Source: Tribonema minus
Taxonomy: Eukaryota; Sar; Xanthophyceae; Tribonematales; Tribonemataceae
Assembly (NCBI GenBank): GCA_017506865.1
Contig: JAFCMP010000479.1
Location: 310,001 to 374,000 of the forward strand
Direction of reading: 5' to 3'
DNA length: 64,000 nt
This document shows positions 23,215 through 34,341 of this stretch, in pieces. Every line of letters begins with the position of its first letter. Within the stretch, counting starts at the first letter, position 1. The position numbers and the translations under genes were made by a program. The notes under the pieces are model-generated. The model saw nothing but the letters and a program-made list of their open reading frames with translations. It made no database searches and was not told where the DNA came from.

Positions 23215-23423
23215 AGAAGGGCAGTAGGTGAGCCGTGCTCGGCTGACGTGCTGCTCGTGACGCCACGCGCAGTGGACTGTGCGATGCTCTCCGCCGAGAG
23301 TGGTCCAAGAAGTGACGAAGCTCCTTGGGCACTAGACGTGCGCGTGTGAGGGTGCTCTGGTTCGCGACTTCGCTGCCGATGCAACAGCCAGGTCGTCTGT
23401 ACTGCGTCGTTTGTACCGAAACC

Positions 23424-23672
23424 AAATGACGTGGTTTCACTGCACGTTGACGAACCAGAGCGGTGACAGACAGAGTAGACAGCACACTGAAACCCACAGC
23501 AGCACTCCAGCAAGTGTGTGTGTTATCAGGCTGTCGCTCACTCCGAAAGTGACAGAAAACAACCAACCAAACTCAACTTCCTGTAACCGCCAACCAAGAA
23601 CTGTCTCTGGCTGAGCACCAATCCTGAGGAAACAGAGAGTTGAAGCAGGTGACACTACCCAGTGGCACCACA
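23424..23672 (-). repeat. 5' LTR
   Basis: 249 bp, near-identical direct copy of 18327-18583 and upstream of the gag-like ORFs in their reading direction, hence the 5' LTR. It is flanked outside by the target-site copy GCGCC (minus strand 23677-23673). Confidence 0.8.
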
Positions 23673-23815
23673 GGCGCCAGTTGAATCCATGTATGCTGTC
23701 AGCCCCTGATAGGGCCCACCCGGGGTTCCTCTTTCCCCAACAATCGTCTCTCTTTTGCCACCTCCCATGACAATTCAAGTTGCTGTATAAGGGCCGGCCT
23801 GGTTTTGTGGTGCCA

Positions 23816-24005
23816 CTGGGTGTGTCACCGAAGTTCAACTGACAGTGTCATTTGCAGTTGGTTGGCGGTAACAACAGTTGCTTTTGGTCGGTGTCCTCTG
23901 CCCACAACAGAGAGACAGCCTGATAACACACACTCACTTGCTTGAGTGCTGCAGCATGTTGTGCAGTGTCAGTGCCCTCGTCTCTGTCTGTCATTGGTCA
24001 GTATT
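23816..24005 (+). mobile_element. Diverged solo LTR in opposite orientation
   Basis: Plus-strand TGTGGTGCCACTGGG...GTGTCACC matches the start of the neighbouring LTR read on the minus strand. GTTGGTTGGCGGTAAC, GACAGCCTGATAACACACAC, CTTGAGTGCTGC and TCTGTCTGTCA follow in the same order with many substitutions and gaps. No internal element accompanies it. It forms a spaced inverted repeat with 23424-23672. Confidence 0.65.
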
Positions 24006-24247
24006 AGTGCAAATTTGTTGGTTAACCCTCAGTATGTTATAACAAAAGTCTACGTGCACCTGCGTCCTCACTGACAAGTCTATCGCCAAAAGCGGACAGC
24101 TCAGGGTCTGAGAGCAACCTTTGACAAGCATGCTGCAGCAGTCTACTTGATTCAATTTGCCAAATCAGCATGTGCGGCAAATTTGGGAGATTACAGCATC
24201 TCATTGTCTCAGTAACTCTATATACTACTAGTACTACTGAGTAGTAG

Positions 24248-24571
24248 TTGATGCACCTCAGTAATATTTACAAGTATACATTGGTGCCACTCCCCCTGGT
24301 ACTGATTGAATGGCAAGCTACAGAACTGGGAGACTGTTTCATGGACAACGGGCGCTTCACAATCAAATCACCGTACGACGGTTGGCTGACACGCTTCGCT
24401 GCGCCCTCCGACAGCGTGTTGCATTGGTTGAGCAATATTGGCATGCTTGCTGCGCTGCAGCGCATTCACGATGAGCTCAGGGCGCTGACAGACTGTTACC
24501 CCGCCAGCGCGGCTGCACCGCCATCCGCCGCTGCGGCTGCTGCGCCATCAGTGGTGATGCGCGCCGAGTGA
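24248..24571 (+). CDS. Orphan ORF or exon, function unknown
   Basis: A 107-codon open frame that does not resemble a known family to me. The part after FMDNGRFTIKSPYDGWLTRF reads like real protein (VLHWLSNIGMLAALQRIHDE) with GC-rich third positions like the exons elsewhere, and it ends in an Ala/Pro-rich tail and TGA. The first 25 codons look less coding, and an acceptor may lie near 24318. No neighbouring exon could be joined, so it may be a gene remnant. Confidence 0.35.
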   Translation: MMHLSNIYKYTLVPLPLVLIEWQATELGDCFMDNGRFTIKSPYDGWLTRFAAPSDSVLHWLSNIGMLAALQRIHDELRALTDCYPASAAAPPSAAAAAAPSVVMRAE

Positions 24572-27500
24572 CACCGCGGCGTCAACTTGAAGGTGGCGTT
24601 GGCTGCCGCAGTGTGTGAATTAAGACAATTGCATCAAATGCATAGTATGAGCGCCTGCAGACTCAGCAAGGTTTTCACAGAGTCCCCAAGTCTGTGCCAC
24701 ACGGTGCAAACACCAGAGTTCTCATACCTTTTGTCGATGCGCGCCATCGCGGTGCTGGATGCGGCCACGCATGATCAGCATCCGGCGGCCTCGTTGCATG
24801 AGCATTTGCGGCGTGACAGTATGCCGGAAGCAACGCCCGCTGATATCCCAGTAGTTTGAATGTTGTCCCCTCCCTCGAGGATCCCCCAGAGGCCCCTTGC
24901 CCCATTGTTGGCGCAAACCTCGACTTGAGCATGACCTTTGCGCCGGTGTCCGGGGCCTTGATTCATTATGTTGTTCACCATGAAAGTTTGAGACTGTGCA
25001 CCTACACAAACAAATAAGTGAGTGGCGGTGATGTGGATTACTGGTATACTTCACAATATGTCATTCAATTGCACTTTGGCTGCATTCATGTAACCTTCAA
25101 GTTGTTTGATTCACAATAATAATAATATACATTGCACATCGTATTCCTCACATTCATTTTGGCTGCAGCTGCAGGCCATGAGACTCAGTGCAGATGATCA
25201 GCAGCAGCCATCGGCGTGACACTGTCCGGGACACAGCTTTGCAGCTCCATCATGATTCATGATGCTGTCCGCCGCTAACTAGAGGTGTGCCTGCCATCGC
25301 TGTCTGCCGACTCGATCGGACTTTCCATTGGAGACAATGCCATGCATCATGATGCTCTTACAATGTGACATCTGACAATCACCAACTCGGACAACACCCC
25401 TTGCCCCCTACCTGACAGCTAGGGTGAGCGGCGCCGCCTGACAATTGTAATTAGCAATGACGTTTGGGGCAGACAGTACACCTAAAGCAGGACATTGCAA
25501 AGGCAGATGTCATCAGTGTGCATCACAGGTCCAGGAGTGGCAGCAGCCGGGCTCCACTGTAGCTATTCAAGAGTTATTCACTGCGGCATGCATCATCATG
25601 ATGATGGCCATGCCCCACACAGACAAACGAGCAAGACAGGGCGCACAGATGTCTCAGTGGCTAGAGCGCAAGAAACCATTGCAGTGCCAACAATGTACAA
25701 GCAGACTCAGGCAATCATGATACATACTGCTGCTAATAGTATGTCAACGTCAGTGCACGTGCGCATGCTGTACACTGCAGCCAAGCCAAAATTAAGTGCC
25801 ACCGCGCCATCAGAGGGCGCAACTTACTGGTGGCACAGCCGCTGTTGCCAAGTGACCATCACATGGTTCATGCACACTCCTGCTCTAAGTTCGTTCTAGG
25901 AATTCACCGGGCGCACGACAGGCCAACTAGCAATTGTGAGGTATCCTTACTCGACTCAGCTACACTTGAACAACTTGAAGTGCAGGGAACAATGCCATCT
26001 AAGACACCCAGTGGCACATGCTGCCACAGTGGCACAAAACAGCTGACCAGACGGTGCTATGTGTACCATAGTATATGTATATATATTCAAATAGGCCCCG
26101 GGGTTGCTGCTCTTGTCTGAGCCCACTTGAACAACCAAAGAGCAACAGCCTTGCGATGTACAACGTTGTAACTGTCACAAGCTGTTACAGTCAGGCGACA
26201 CTGCAACATCCAGTGTCACCACAGTCACCCGCTAGATTTACAAGTACTCCAATTGTTTATAATGGGAGGGCATCTACACATTTGCAACAAGACTTGCAAG
26301 CCAATGCTACACATTGTGACGTCCCAGGGCCTGTGCACGCGTGCATGCAGTCAATATAATTAATATCTCGAAGGCATGCCACACAAGATGCCTTTCACGC
26401 GCTTAGGTCTCTACCGAGCACATGACCGCATATGCCATAGTGTCCCACACCGCACCAATGCATGGCGCAGAGGCAGATGGAGGCAGCCACAAGGTGACGC
26501 GCACACACTCGTGGTGAAGGAGCTGAAGGAAGCTGAAGGAAGTGATATTACTATCAATAGCAAACCTGCGCGTGCCAGCTCAGGCTTGCTGAGTCACCTA
26601 CACCATTGATCTGAAGCTGATCTCGAACAGCTCGCGAACAAAACTGCACTTCAACTACAACCTGAAGTGCAAACCTCAACTAGGGCATCCAACCCTAATT
26701 GTGCAACAGCGCCATATTGTAACAAGTGTCATCGACTCCAGCTGGGCTTGACAATGTGCACCAATTACTATCACAGTAGTTGCTAACCAGGAACCACTGG
26801 CATCGGGATGAATCCTGCTGAACGCGCGTTGTTTGATGCAAAGTTTGGACAATCCAAAACACCTAAGTTGTGAACTTTGCATGCACGCTTTCAATTTGTG
26901 TGTGTGTCCCCGGGCCTGCCCATGGGCAGACCATGCCCCCACTGGGCATGCGCCAAGCAAGGTGCTCTTCGCTGCTTGGCTCCTTGGACTTGAAAACAGC
27001 AGTAAGCTGCCCCCTGCAAGACTTAGTCCCAAGCTTGCGATACCGCTGCCGCAGCAGCCAGTGGCTGCTCCATAGACTAAGATCTCTGCCACGAGTACAG
27101 GCTCAACTGCGAGCCCGCACCACATGAAATCAAATTCCCGCCGATGGCTCACACTGTGGCACCTCCCCCCTGGCGCAATCATTATGATACTGATGTAGCT
27201 GACGTTTGACTGCTGATAGCACGTGTCAATTAGTGTTTGGGTCCGCCGCTGAAGTATTGTGACAGGTCATGGCCACTCTCAGAGAAGGCAGGTACTCAGA
27301 GGCTCCTTGAGTAGACAGAAGGGACTCTCGTCACTGCCATAGCATCATATGTCGTCTTCAGAAGTTGCACCCCCGTCATTCAGCGAGACATGTCCTAGCT
27401 GCATGACTACACAAGGCATGCAGTACAGCAAGCACGCTGAAAGGTTACCTATGGTTGTAGCTACTGCAAACTTACTTGAGGATGTGGAGAAGCTGCAAAC

Positions 27501-27960
27501 TGGGCAATCAGTTCCAGTGGTGGCCGAGGGGTAGAACAGCTTGAGCCTTGACTAGCCTAGCCCTAGCCAAGCACCAGGCCTTGTGCCAGAGCTTCTCCAG
27601 GCACAACAAGACTTCTGCATAGTCATTCCTTGAAGCCACCCTTTGGCGGCAACGAGCTTCTACTTCTCTTCAACTTCAGTGAGGGTGCTACTCAACACCT
27701 CAACTGCAATTCCTGAACTGCACTATTAAAATGCTCAAGCTGTATCACCCGGGAGGTTACACCCGCCCGATGTAGTGAGTGAGCCAGGCAACTGCCTGCT
27801 CAGGTGCTTTGTTCAAGCCTTAGGGTGATGAGAGAAACCCAATGATAACTTAGACGTTGAACTTAACTTGAAGTTATTTTTTTGCGCTCACCCAGCCTGC
27901 ACAGGCAGTGCTCTCCTTGGATTAACGTTAGGGTCAACATTCACCTAAATAGGTAACCAT
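24572..27960. other. 3.4-kb region with no recognised gene
   Basis: AT-richer sequence with scattered short open frames lacking coding character, small (AAT)n and CATCATGATGATG runs, and many TTGAAGT/ACTTCAA words. No element ends or RNA gene could be identified by eye. Confidence 0.5.
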
Positions 27961-28133
27961 ATGCTGACATGCGGGGACGCCAGGTACGTTGCCTGCAGCA
28001 TGGGCGACGTGAAGCGCCTCTTCTTGACGTCGAGGTCCGCTGCTGGCGTATAAAAGGAAGGAGGTGTGTGGGACATGGCTGCTGACCTTTCCCCCCCCAT
28101 GTCGATGTTGTCTCTAGGTGAATCAAGCTCCAT
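27960..28133 (-). pseudogene. Truncated duplicate of cyclin-Y exon 1
   Basis: The minus strand reads MELDSPRDNIDM, FTSPMLQATYLASP, nearly the same as exon 1 of the cyclin gene (MDLDSPRDNIDM). Homology ends about 12 bases before the exon 1 donor, so there is no splice site and no downstream exon. The upstream region is copied too, so the fragment may retain promoter activity. Confidence 0.85.
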
Positions 28134-29595
28134 ACAACACAGTCGTAATTCACGGTCGGTGGTGCTGCACTACAAGAGGACTAGACGACTTGCTGCAGCG
28201 CGGTAAAAAATTTGTCCTCAAGCCCAGCAAGCTGCCCTTTCGCCCATGGTCCTTTCAGTGAATTCGGCTTGCCTCAACGAGGAGATGCGTACGCACGTGC
28301 AAGCCATAGCAAGCCATACCGGGCACAGCACAGCAGGCAGCCTTGCCGAGCAGAGCCTGCGGGATCCAATGATCACATCACTAACCCCCCCGGGGCAAGG
28401 AAGCAAGAGTAAGCAAGGCAGCGCGCATATTTGCGCCCGCTGCAAGAGGCAATTGAAACTCCGGTCAAAGTGAGCACATGCTATGCCATGCACGAGGTAA
28501 AGGCGGCCTGAAGGCCTGCAGGTACTCTACGGATATTCTACAGCACCAACAGCCATGAAGCATGCGCAGGCAGGGACCTGCTGCATGCATCCATCCGCTA
28601 TGTGTTCCCCGTACTGCACAGTCCGCAAATACCGACCGGCCGGCCCGTAATCCCCATGTGGGGCTGCTCTCTGAAAAACAGCACTGCCGACGCGCGTGCC
28701 CGCGACAGCACGCATGCGTGGCCCTGATGCCTGAAATCCCGTTTTTGCCACGCTGACTCTGACAACACACCAAATGGAAAATGAATTGCGCCGCTGGCAG
28801 CAGCCTGACAAGCGTACTGAACTGGACTCTGCCACGCCAGCAGTAAATCAGCAGATTCGCTGTGTGCGTCGATAGATGTTGGGGCAGCTGCTAATGTGCA
28901 CAAAAGATCGACAACTTGAAGATAGCAAGCCTGTCATTGACGTGAGCTGTGCCAAGTCCTGACGAGCGCCCGCCGGCCGGCGGCGGCACGAGGGGAGTGC
29001 AGTGAAACGCTGAACGCATGCGGAAAATCAGTGCTTTGGATTAGGATTGGGTTGCATTGGGCTAGGCCCTTGTGAGAAAGGTTTTACTGTGTACACATAC
29101 ACAGTCACCACACTGCGACTCACACATTGAAGAACAAGCATGAATACGACTCACATTGAAGAAACACAATGGCTGCATCAGCTCAGCCTTCAGTGCCAGA
29201 CGGATCCTGGTCCACTATCTTCCTTGCTGCAACAGTGGCCACCTACCTGCCCCTGCAGTGCTCTCTATACCTCCACCGAGCCTCGGAGGCCCTACATGTC
29301 ACACAATCATATGTAGACATCCAATTCCATGTGCCAGCAGCGTGATGGCAAAAAAAAAAAAACGTTACTCGGCCCGAGGAACGAACGTTCCGGGGCCCCG
29401 CCGCCAGCGTTTGTGGTGCTTGCGAAGGTAGGTAGCTCGGGGGGAGGCGCCTTCATGTGATCCAAAGCCGCCATCCGATACCGCCATCCGATCCTGCGAG
29501 AGTCTGAAGGGCGTGACTCTCCACTGTAGCACCAACCATTGCTTCCTGGGCTGGAACACCGATTGCTGCCCGACAATCTAAGTTCGACTGCAGGC

Positions 29596-31581
29596 ATGGC
29601 ATGGCAACACGAGCCTGGCCCACCGGCAGAGAAGCTGCCATTGGCAATTGAGGCTCACGCGCAGGAGGTGGTGCTGGGGGAGCCACTGGTGTCAGATGCG
29701 GCAGAAAGACGAGCGAGGAAGCGGCAGCGAGAGGAGTCCAAAACAAATTACCACGTCGCATCTCTCGTATTGACTATCATCATAGTGGGACTGATCATTG
29801 GAGCAACACTGACAACTGACGATGAGGCCAGGGGTATTATGTCATTCATCGCTGCCTTTGTCGGTGAGTCATAAGTCTGGCAACTACTAGTTGGCGACAA
29901 CGACAATCAGTACATCTTGTTGAAGTACCTCGAAGGCAGCGGCAGAGGGGTTGTGCTCACTAGAATCTTGGTGTGAATTTGCGTCATCGCATCGAGCAGC
30001 CACGTTTAGCATGTGGCAGAATTTCCAAACGCGTCATGTCACCCGCTGCTCCTATTGTCACTTCTACATGAGCACATTCCCTCCCTGTCAAGCCTGTGAG
30101 CATTCAGCAATCGAGGTGCCACAACCATTCACATCTTTCATAAAGTGTGCAGCACGGCAAGCATCGCACTTTACTGAGTAATTGATGATTAGTATCCCAA
30201 TATGTGCAGGGCTGGTGTACCTCGTGGATGCCTTTTGCAACAGCGAGACCTTCAAGTACCTGTGGAACGCCAACTCATCGCACGGCGCCGTTGATAAGCT
30301 GTTGCAGCTGCAGCGAACGCCGCCAGAGATCACTGCGTGCGTGCAGTGCTACCATTACGAAGACAGGCACAGCTACTCAACCCACACGCGTGCGGATGGC
30401 ACTACAGAGCAGGTCAGCTTCGGACCAAAACAGCACTTTTTTGTGGGTACAGACTTATCTCCACCTTTGTCAGGCAGCTGCTCCACACACTGTCCTTTCT
30501 TCAAAATGAGAGGTTCTGTGCGTCAGCCATGGCATCGTGTCATTTTTCTGAGGCATTACGCGCTTTCCATGCCATCTGTTGGCAAGTTCAAGATGCAGTT
30601 GAAGTTGTTGCCAGGCACTGAGCCGCGCTGATTCATACCACACAGAAAGTGCGATATGAAGGTCACTCGCTCACACATCTGTCAGCATTACCATGTCTTC
30701 CTGACACCATCTCTGTGTACTTTTTGGCACTATGTGTACTTAGAGCTCGGTAGTGCGCATTCCGCCTGTGGCTGCGCAGCAGACAGACAGACCGCATCCC
30801 ATGCACATGCAGACCATTGAGAGCATCAAAGACCCAAATATGTACTCCAACAAGCAGATCATGAGAGGCTAGCACACCACACCAGCGTGCTACAGTACCT
30901 GTTCGCCTCTGCCGCTGAAACTGAACTAGAGCTCCGCATCTCATGCCACCACTATGATATGGCGGCACTGTTTGACTCGTGGCCAGTTGCTGCAGCAGCG
31001 GCGACCAAAATTATTGGTCGGAGGCACTTGCGCTAACCACACCTTGTCACCTAGAGCTCTACGATCTTTCGATTCCTTTTCATGACACTGTTATCTTGTC
31101 CCTGCGCGCTGTCCCGCATTTGCACTGCTGAGGGCAGCGCTCAGAGACGTCGCGCGAGCGCGTCAACACGCACCGCGCCGCCAGCGAGTTCCAGTTTGAG
31201 CACTGGCGCGACGTGTCGGAGCCGCCGTACGCCGTGACGCGCCCCTTTGACATTGTGCGCCTGCACCTGCGCATCGAAATTAAATACGGCACGGAGGCCA
31301 CAGCACGTGCGCACGCGGCCATGTGCCAGGCGCTGCGTGATCTGCACGCGAACCGCGACGCGCATTTTGACTTCAAAGAGACTATTGAGGTGGAGGGCAT
31401 GGTGCCGCACATGCTGCTGCTGCCGGAAGACGGCAGCCTGCGGCCGTGGTGGATGTCGTGGCAGTGGTATGCGGCGTCGGCGTTTGTGCTGCTGAACTGG
31501 CCGTACAGAATGGCGCTGGAGGCGTCTACTGTCAAGGTCATTTACGTGCTGGCAAAGGAGGTGTACATAGCAGAGCCATAG
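29596..31581 (+). CDS. TMEM151-like multi-pass membrane protein, copy 1
   Basis: Predicted membrane protein of the TMEM151 family, whose biochemical role is poorly known. Three exons join in frame: 29596-29863, 30210-30412, 31138-31581 (304 codons). A basic stretch RRARKRQREE precedes two hydrophobic segments at about 53-73 and 79-98. Then come the family's CYHY motif (136-139), a Thr/His-rich stretch, EFQFEHWRD (about 175-182, like the family's WRD element) and a C-terminal hydrophobic helix near 261-280 with LLNWPYRMALEAS. It is shorter than vertebrate members. An upstream ATG at 29168 opens a 58-codon frame (MAASAQPSVPDG...). That frame is broken in copies 2 and 3, so I start at MAWQHEP, conserved in all three. 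Intron 2 carries a repeat also seen at 9281. Confidence 0.82.
31019..31083 (+). repeat. Dispersed repeat, copy B (also at 9281-9345)
   Basis: Located in intron 2 of TMEM151 copy 1, about 55 bases before exon 3. Copies 2 and 3 lack it and have a different, shorter acceptor region ending CTGCAATTGCAG. It was therefore gained in copy 1 or lost from the ancestor of the other two. Confidence 0.6.
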
Positions 31582-33326
31582 CGAACGATGACGTGTCAGG
31601 TGCTGCTTGTTCTTCTTTGTGCGCGGTGTTGTTGCTTTTGGTGAGCGGTGCTGCTGCCGTGCTGGTTGGCACTGGTATGTTGAGTGTTGGCAGCAGCAGG
31701 AGGTAGCAGTTGCAATGCAGGAGCATGTGTTGCTGTTTCGGGTCAAGTACGATCATGTGAGCTCAGGGCAATGGTGCAGCCCCCTTGGCTCATGTTCAAG
31801 TAGTACAACCATGTCGGTGGTTCTGAGTGCTTGTGAATCATGTATGACACAAGGCATTTCCCCTTGCCCTGTCGCACCCGTCATTCCCATGCAGACATGC
31901 TGTCACTTCGCAACACAAAGTTGTGGGATGAGAGTACATTTTAAAAGAGAGCATACACTGTAATGCCAGCAACATTGTGGGATCACAGTACGCTGAGAGA
32001 GCGTTGACTGTAATGGCAAGGTCATGTGGCGGCGCATATATGTATCTGCAGTAGCAAAAACAAGACACAATCTCATCCAAAGTCATGAGTGCTTTGGCCA
32101 TTGCAAACATCTGGAGCTGGTAACTGCAATAGCAGCCCTCAGGCGGGAGGAAGGACGCATGGAACAGTTCGTAGGCACAAGCTTTGCCACCCTAAGCTTA
32201 ATCCTTCCCTTAGGACCGACCTTAACCTGGCTCAAACCGTACAGGTAACAACCTAGGTGTCAATCTGTGACGACAAAGCTTGTTGCAAGAAGTTTGAAGT
32301 AGCATTGCCTTCGCCATGATGTTCACGTATGTTGTCAGACGAGGTTACAGCTGCTGGGTGGCGGGTTGGCTAGGCCTGCCTCGCGGTCCGCTCTTGTCTA
32401 AATTGCATTTTGCATCAGCTTTCAATTGTGGAATCTATGCCTGAATGCCCGCCCTGTTTTGTGTTGTGATCATCAAGACTTTGCGTGGCATGCGATGATG
32501 GATTGTGCCATGGATATGCGCGCCGGCGACAAAAAAGGGGCACTTCAATACTAGTAGTGATAGATGCCACTACACTGTAGGGCGGACAGTAGGTAGCATT
32601 ATAACTCACACAACGGGCTGTTGTCATATCCATATTATTGTGCACGCGAAAACCGAGAGAGGCCCTGCGCATCATGATGCTCATACGGCCCACTGTCAAG
32701 CACTCTTTGAAGTGCAGATATATCAGGTGCAGGCAACAAAACGTCAACACGTGTGCAGACACGCCCCCGGCATGCAGCACGGCCCTTTGTCACAGTGGTC
32801 ACCGCAGTTGCTGCGGTGACGTCGCTTACAAAGCGGTTGAGAAATTGCAAATTTGGTGCAGTAGACATCAGCACAACTGGTGAGCAACGCCCCCGATGTT
32901 ATAGTGCGATCTCTGAGCATGACTTTGTCCCTAGGAACAAAGGCACAAACTGGAGCTCGCTACGCCCCCGGTGTTATGGCGCGGTCTCTGAGCATTTCCA
33001 GGTGCACACGCCATCATGTGGATGCCACTTCACCCACACCCATAAATAGCAAAGATGAGTGACTGCACAACATGGACAAAGCAGCGATGCAGACCAGGCT
33101 TCTGCCTTGTGCTTCCTTGGGCACCCAGTATGTGTGGTTTTTGCATTGAACATGCCGAATGTGGCTCATAAGGGATGGCAAGCTAGACGCACTGACAGCG
33201 TGTGTCCGCTGCTCGACCATCATGATGGTACAACACATCAAGAAGAGGCAGTATGTCGCAAGCGAGCATGACAGAGGCTGCATGTGCACCACGCGCTGCG
33301 ATTTCTCAGCTGCCCTGAGATGCACT

Positions 33327-33437
33327 TTAGCGCTTTGGCTTACACGCAATGTCCGTGTTGCACTTTGTCAGCTCGCGCAACGCCATCGTCGCGTAGGCAC
33401 CGGGTTTCAGCGAAAACTCCACAACGGCCTCTTGAAG
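33327..33437 (-). pseudogene. PUS7 C-terminal tail copy in array unit 1
   Basis: The minus strand reads LQEAVVEFSLKPGAYATMAL and RELTKCNTDIACKPKR and then TAA. This is the PUS7 C-terminus without the rest of the gene. It starts abruptly at the array breakpoint. The stop TAA occupies the codon that is CAA in the full gene. Confidence 0.88.
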
Positions 33438-33990
33438 TAGCATTGCCCACGCGTGTGCCCACCACAGTACGCATGCATGGGCCTGATGCCTGAGATCCCG
33501 TTTTTGTCACGCTGACTCTGACAACCCACCAAATGAAATGCGCCGCTGGCAGCAGCCTGGACCAGCGCGTACTGAACTGGACTCTGCCAGTAAATTCTGG
33601 TTTTTGCTGTGTGTGTCGACGATAGACGCGTGAGGCAGGTGCCGCCCACAACGATCGGGTCGACACCTTGAAGATACCCAAGCCTTGTGAGCTGTACCAA
33701 GTCCTGTCGAACCTCTGAGTGCACCGACGAGCGCGCACACGAACAGTGAGTGCACAATGAAATGTCGAAGGCGCAGGGAAACCGAGAGTTGGATTAGGTG
33801 TAGGTTAAGGGTAGTGGGGATCGGGCCTTGCGTGTTTTTACTACAGTAACTGTTGCAGTGCACATAGCACCTGAACGTGCATCAAGCCAGTGGATATGAC
33901 TCGCATTGAAGACAGGGGGGAGGGGGAGGGAGCAATAATGGCTGCATCAGCTGCATCAGCTCAGGCCTTCTGAATCAGTGTCAGGATCCT
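33438..33990. repeat. Cyclin-Y/TMEM151 intergenic copy, unit 2 left end
   Basis: Matches 17766-18205 and the corresponding part of unit 1, and is almost identical to 38107-38660. It provides the 5' flank of TMEM151 copy 2 and lacks the cyclin-Y exon. Confidence 0.8.
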
Positions 33991-34341
33991 GGTCCGCGAT
34001 CTTCTTGCAACACTGGCCACCTACATAGGTACCTTCCCTGCAACGCCCTCATACCTCCAGCCCGAGGGTCAACAATTGTCACTCAGCTCCTTCGGCGGTC
34101 GCAAAAAAAAAACGTTTTCGAAATTTCTCGGAGGGGAACGCGACGAACGATCCGGGGACCGCCCCGCAGTGGGGTTTGCTGTGGCGCCTTCCCTCCCCTG
34201 TGATCAAAGATAAGATACCGCCGTCCGATCCTACGAAAGCCTACAGCGCGAAATCTTCCACTGTAGCACCAACGATTGCCCCAGCGCCGATTGCTGCCCG
34301 ACAATCTTGGGGATAATCCCCAAGCGACAATCTAAGTCGAC

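Larger units (their letters stand above)
18327..23672 (-). mobile_element. LTR retrotransposon, gag-bearing and apparently lacking pol
   Basis: A 5.35-kb element read on the minus strand. Near-identical direct repeats at both ends start TGTGGTGCCACTGG. Flanking GCGCC on both sides (23677-23673 and 18326-18322, minus strand) is a candidate 5-bp target-site duplication. A purine run AGGGGGGGTGA (18595-18585) abuts the 3' LTR as expected for a polypurine tract. Just inside the 5' LTR the minus strand reads TGGTTTCGGTAC, which begins with the TGG of a primer-binding site; the tRNA was not identified. Internal ORFs include a coiled-coil protein and a gag-like protein with a CCHC knuckle. No protease, reverse transcriptase, RNase H or integrase motif was found, so it fits a non-autonomous gag-only (TR-GAG-like) element. 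Confidence 0.8.

Noticed and set aside
23123-23566. ORFs running out of the LTRs (FCHFRSERQPDNTHTC...)
   Set aside because: The same peptide appears at both LTRs because the LTR DNA is repeated; not a protein family.
26676-27182. 168-codon minus-strand ORF in the gene desert
   Set aside because: No recognisable domain, and overlapping plus-strand frames are equally open.
29168-29344. Upstream ATG frame MAASAQPSVPDG... as the true TMEM151 start
   Set aside because: The frame is broken in copies 2 and 3, whose downstream exon 1 is well conserved; the two expected N-terminal membrane segments are already present from MAWQHEP. It could still be a 5' leader ORF.
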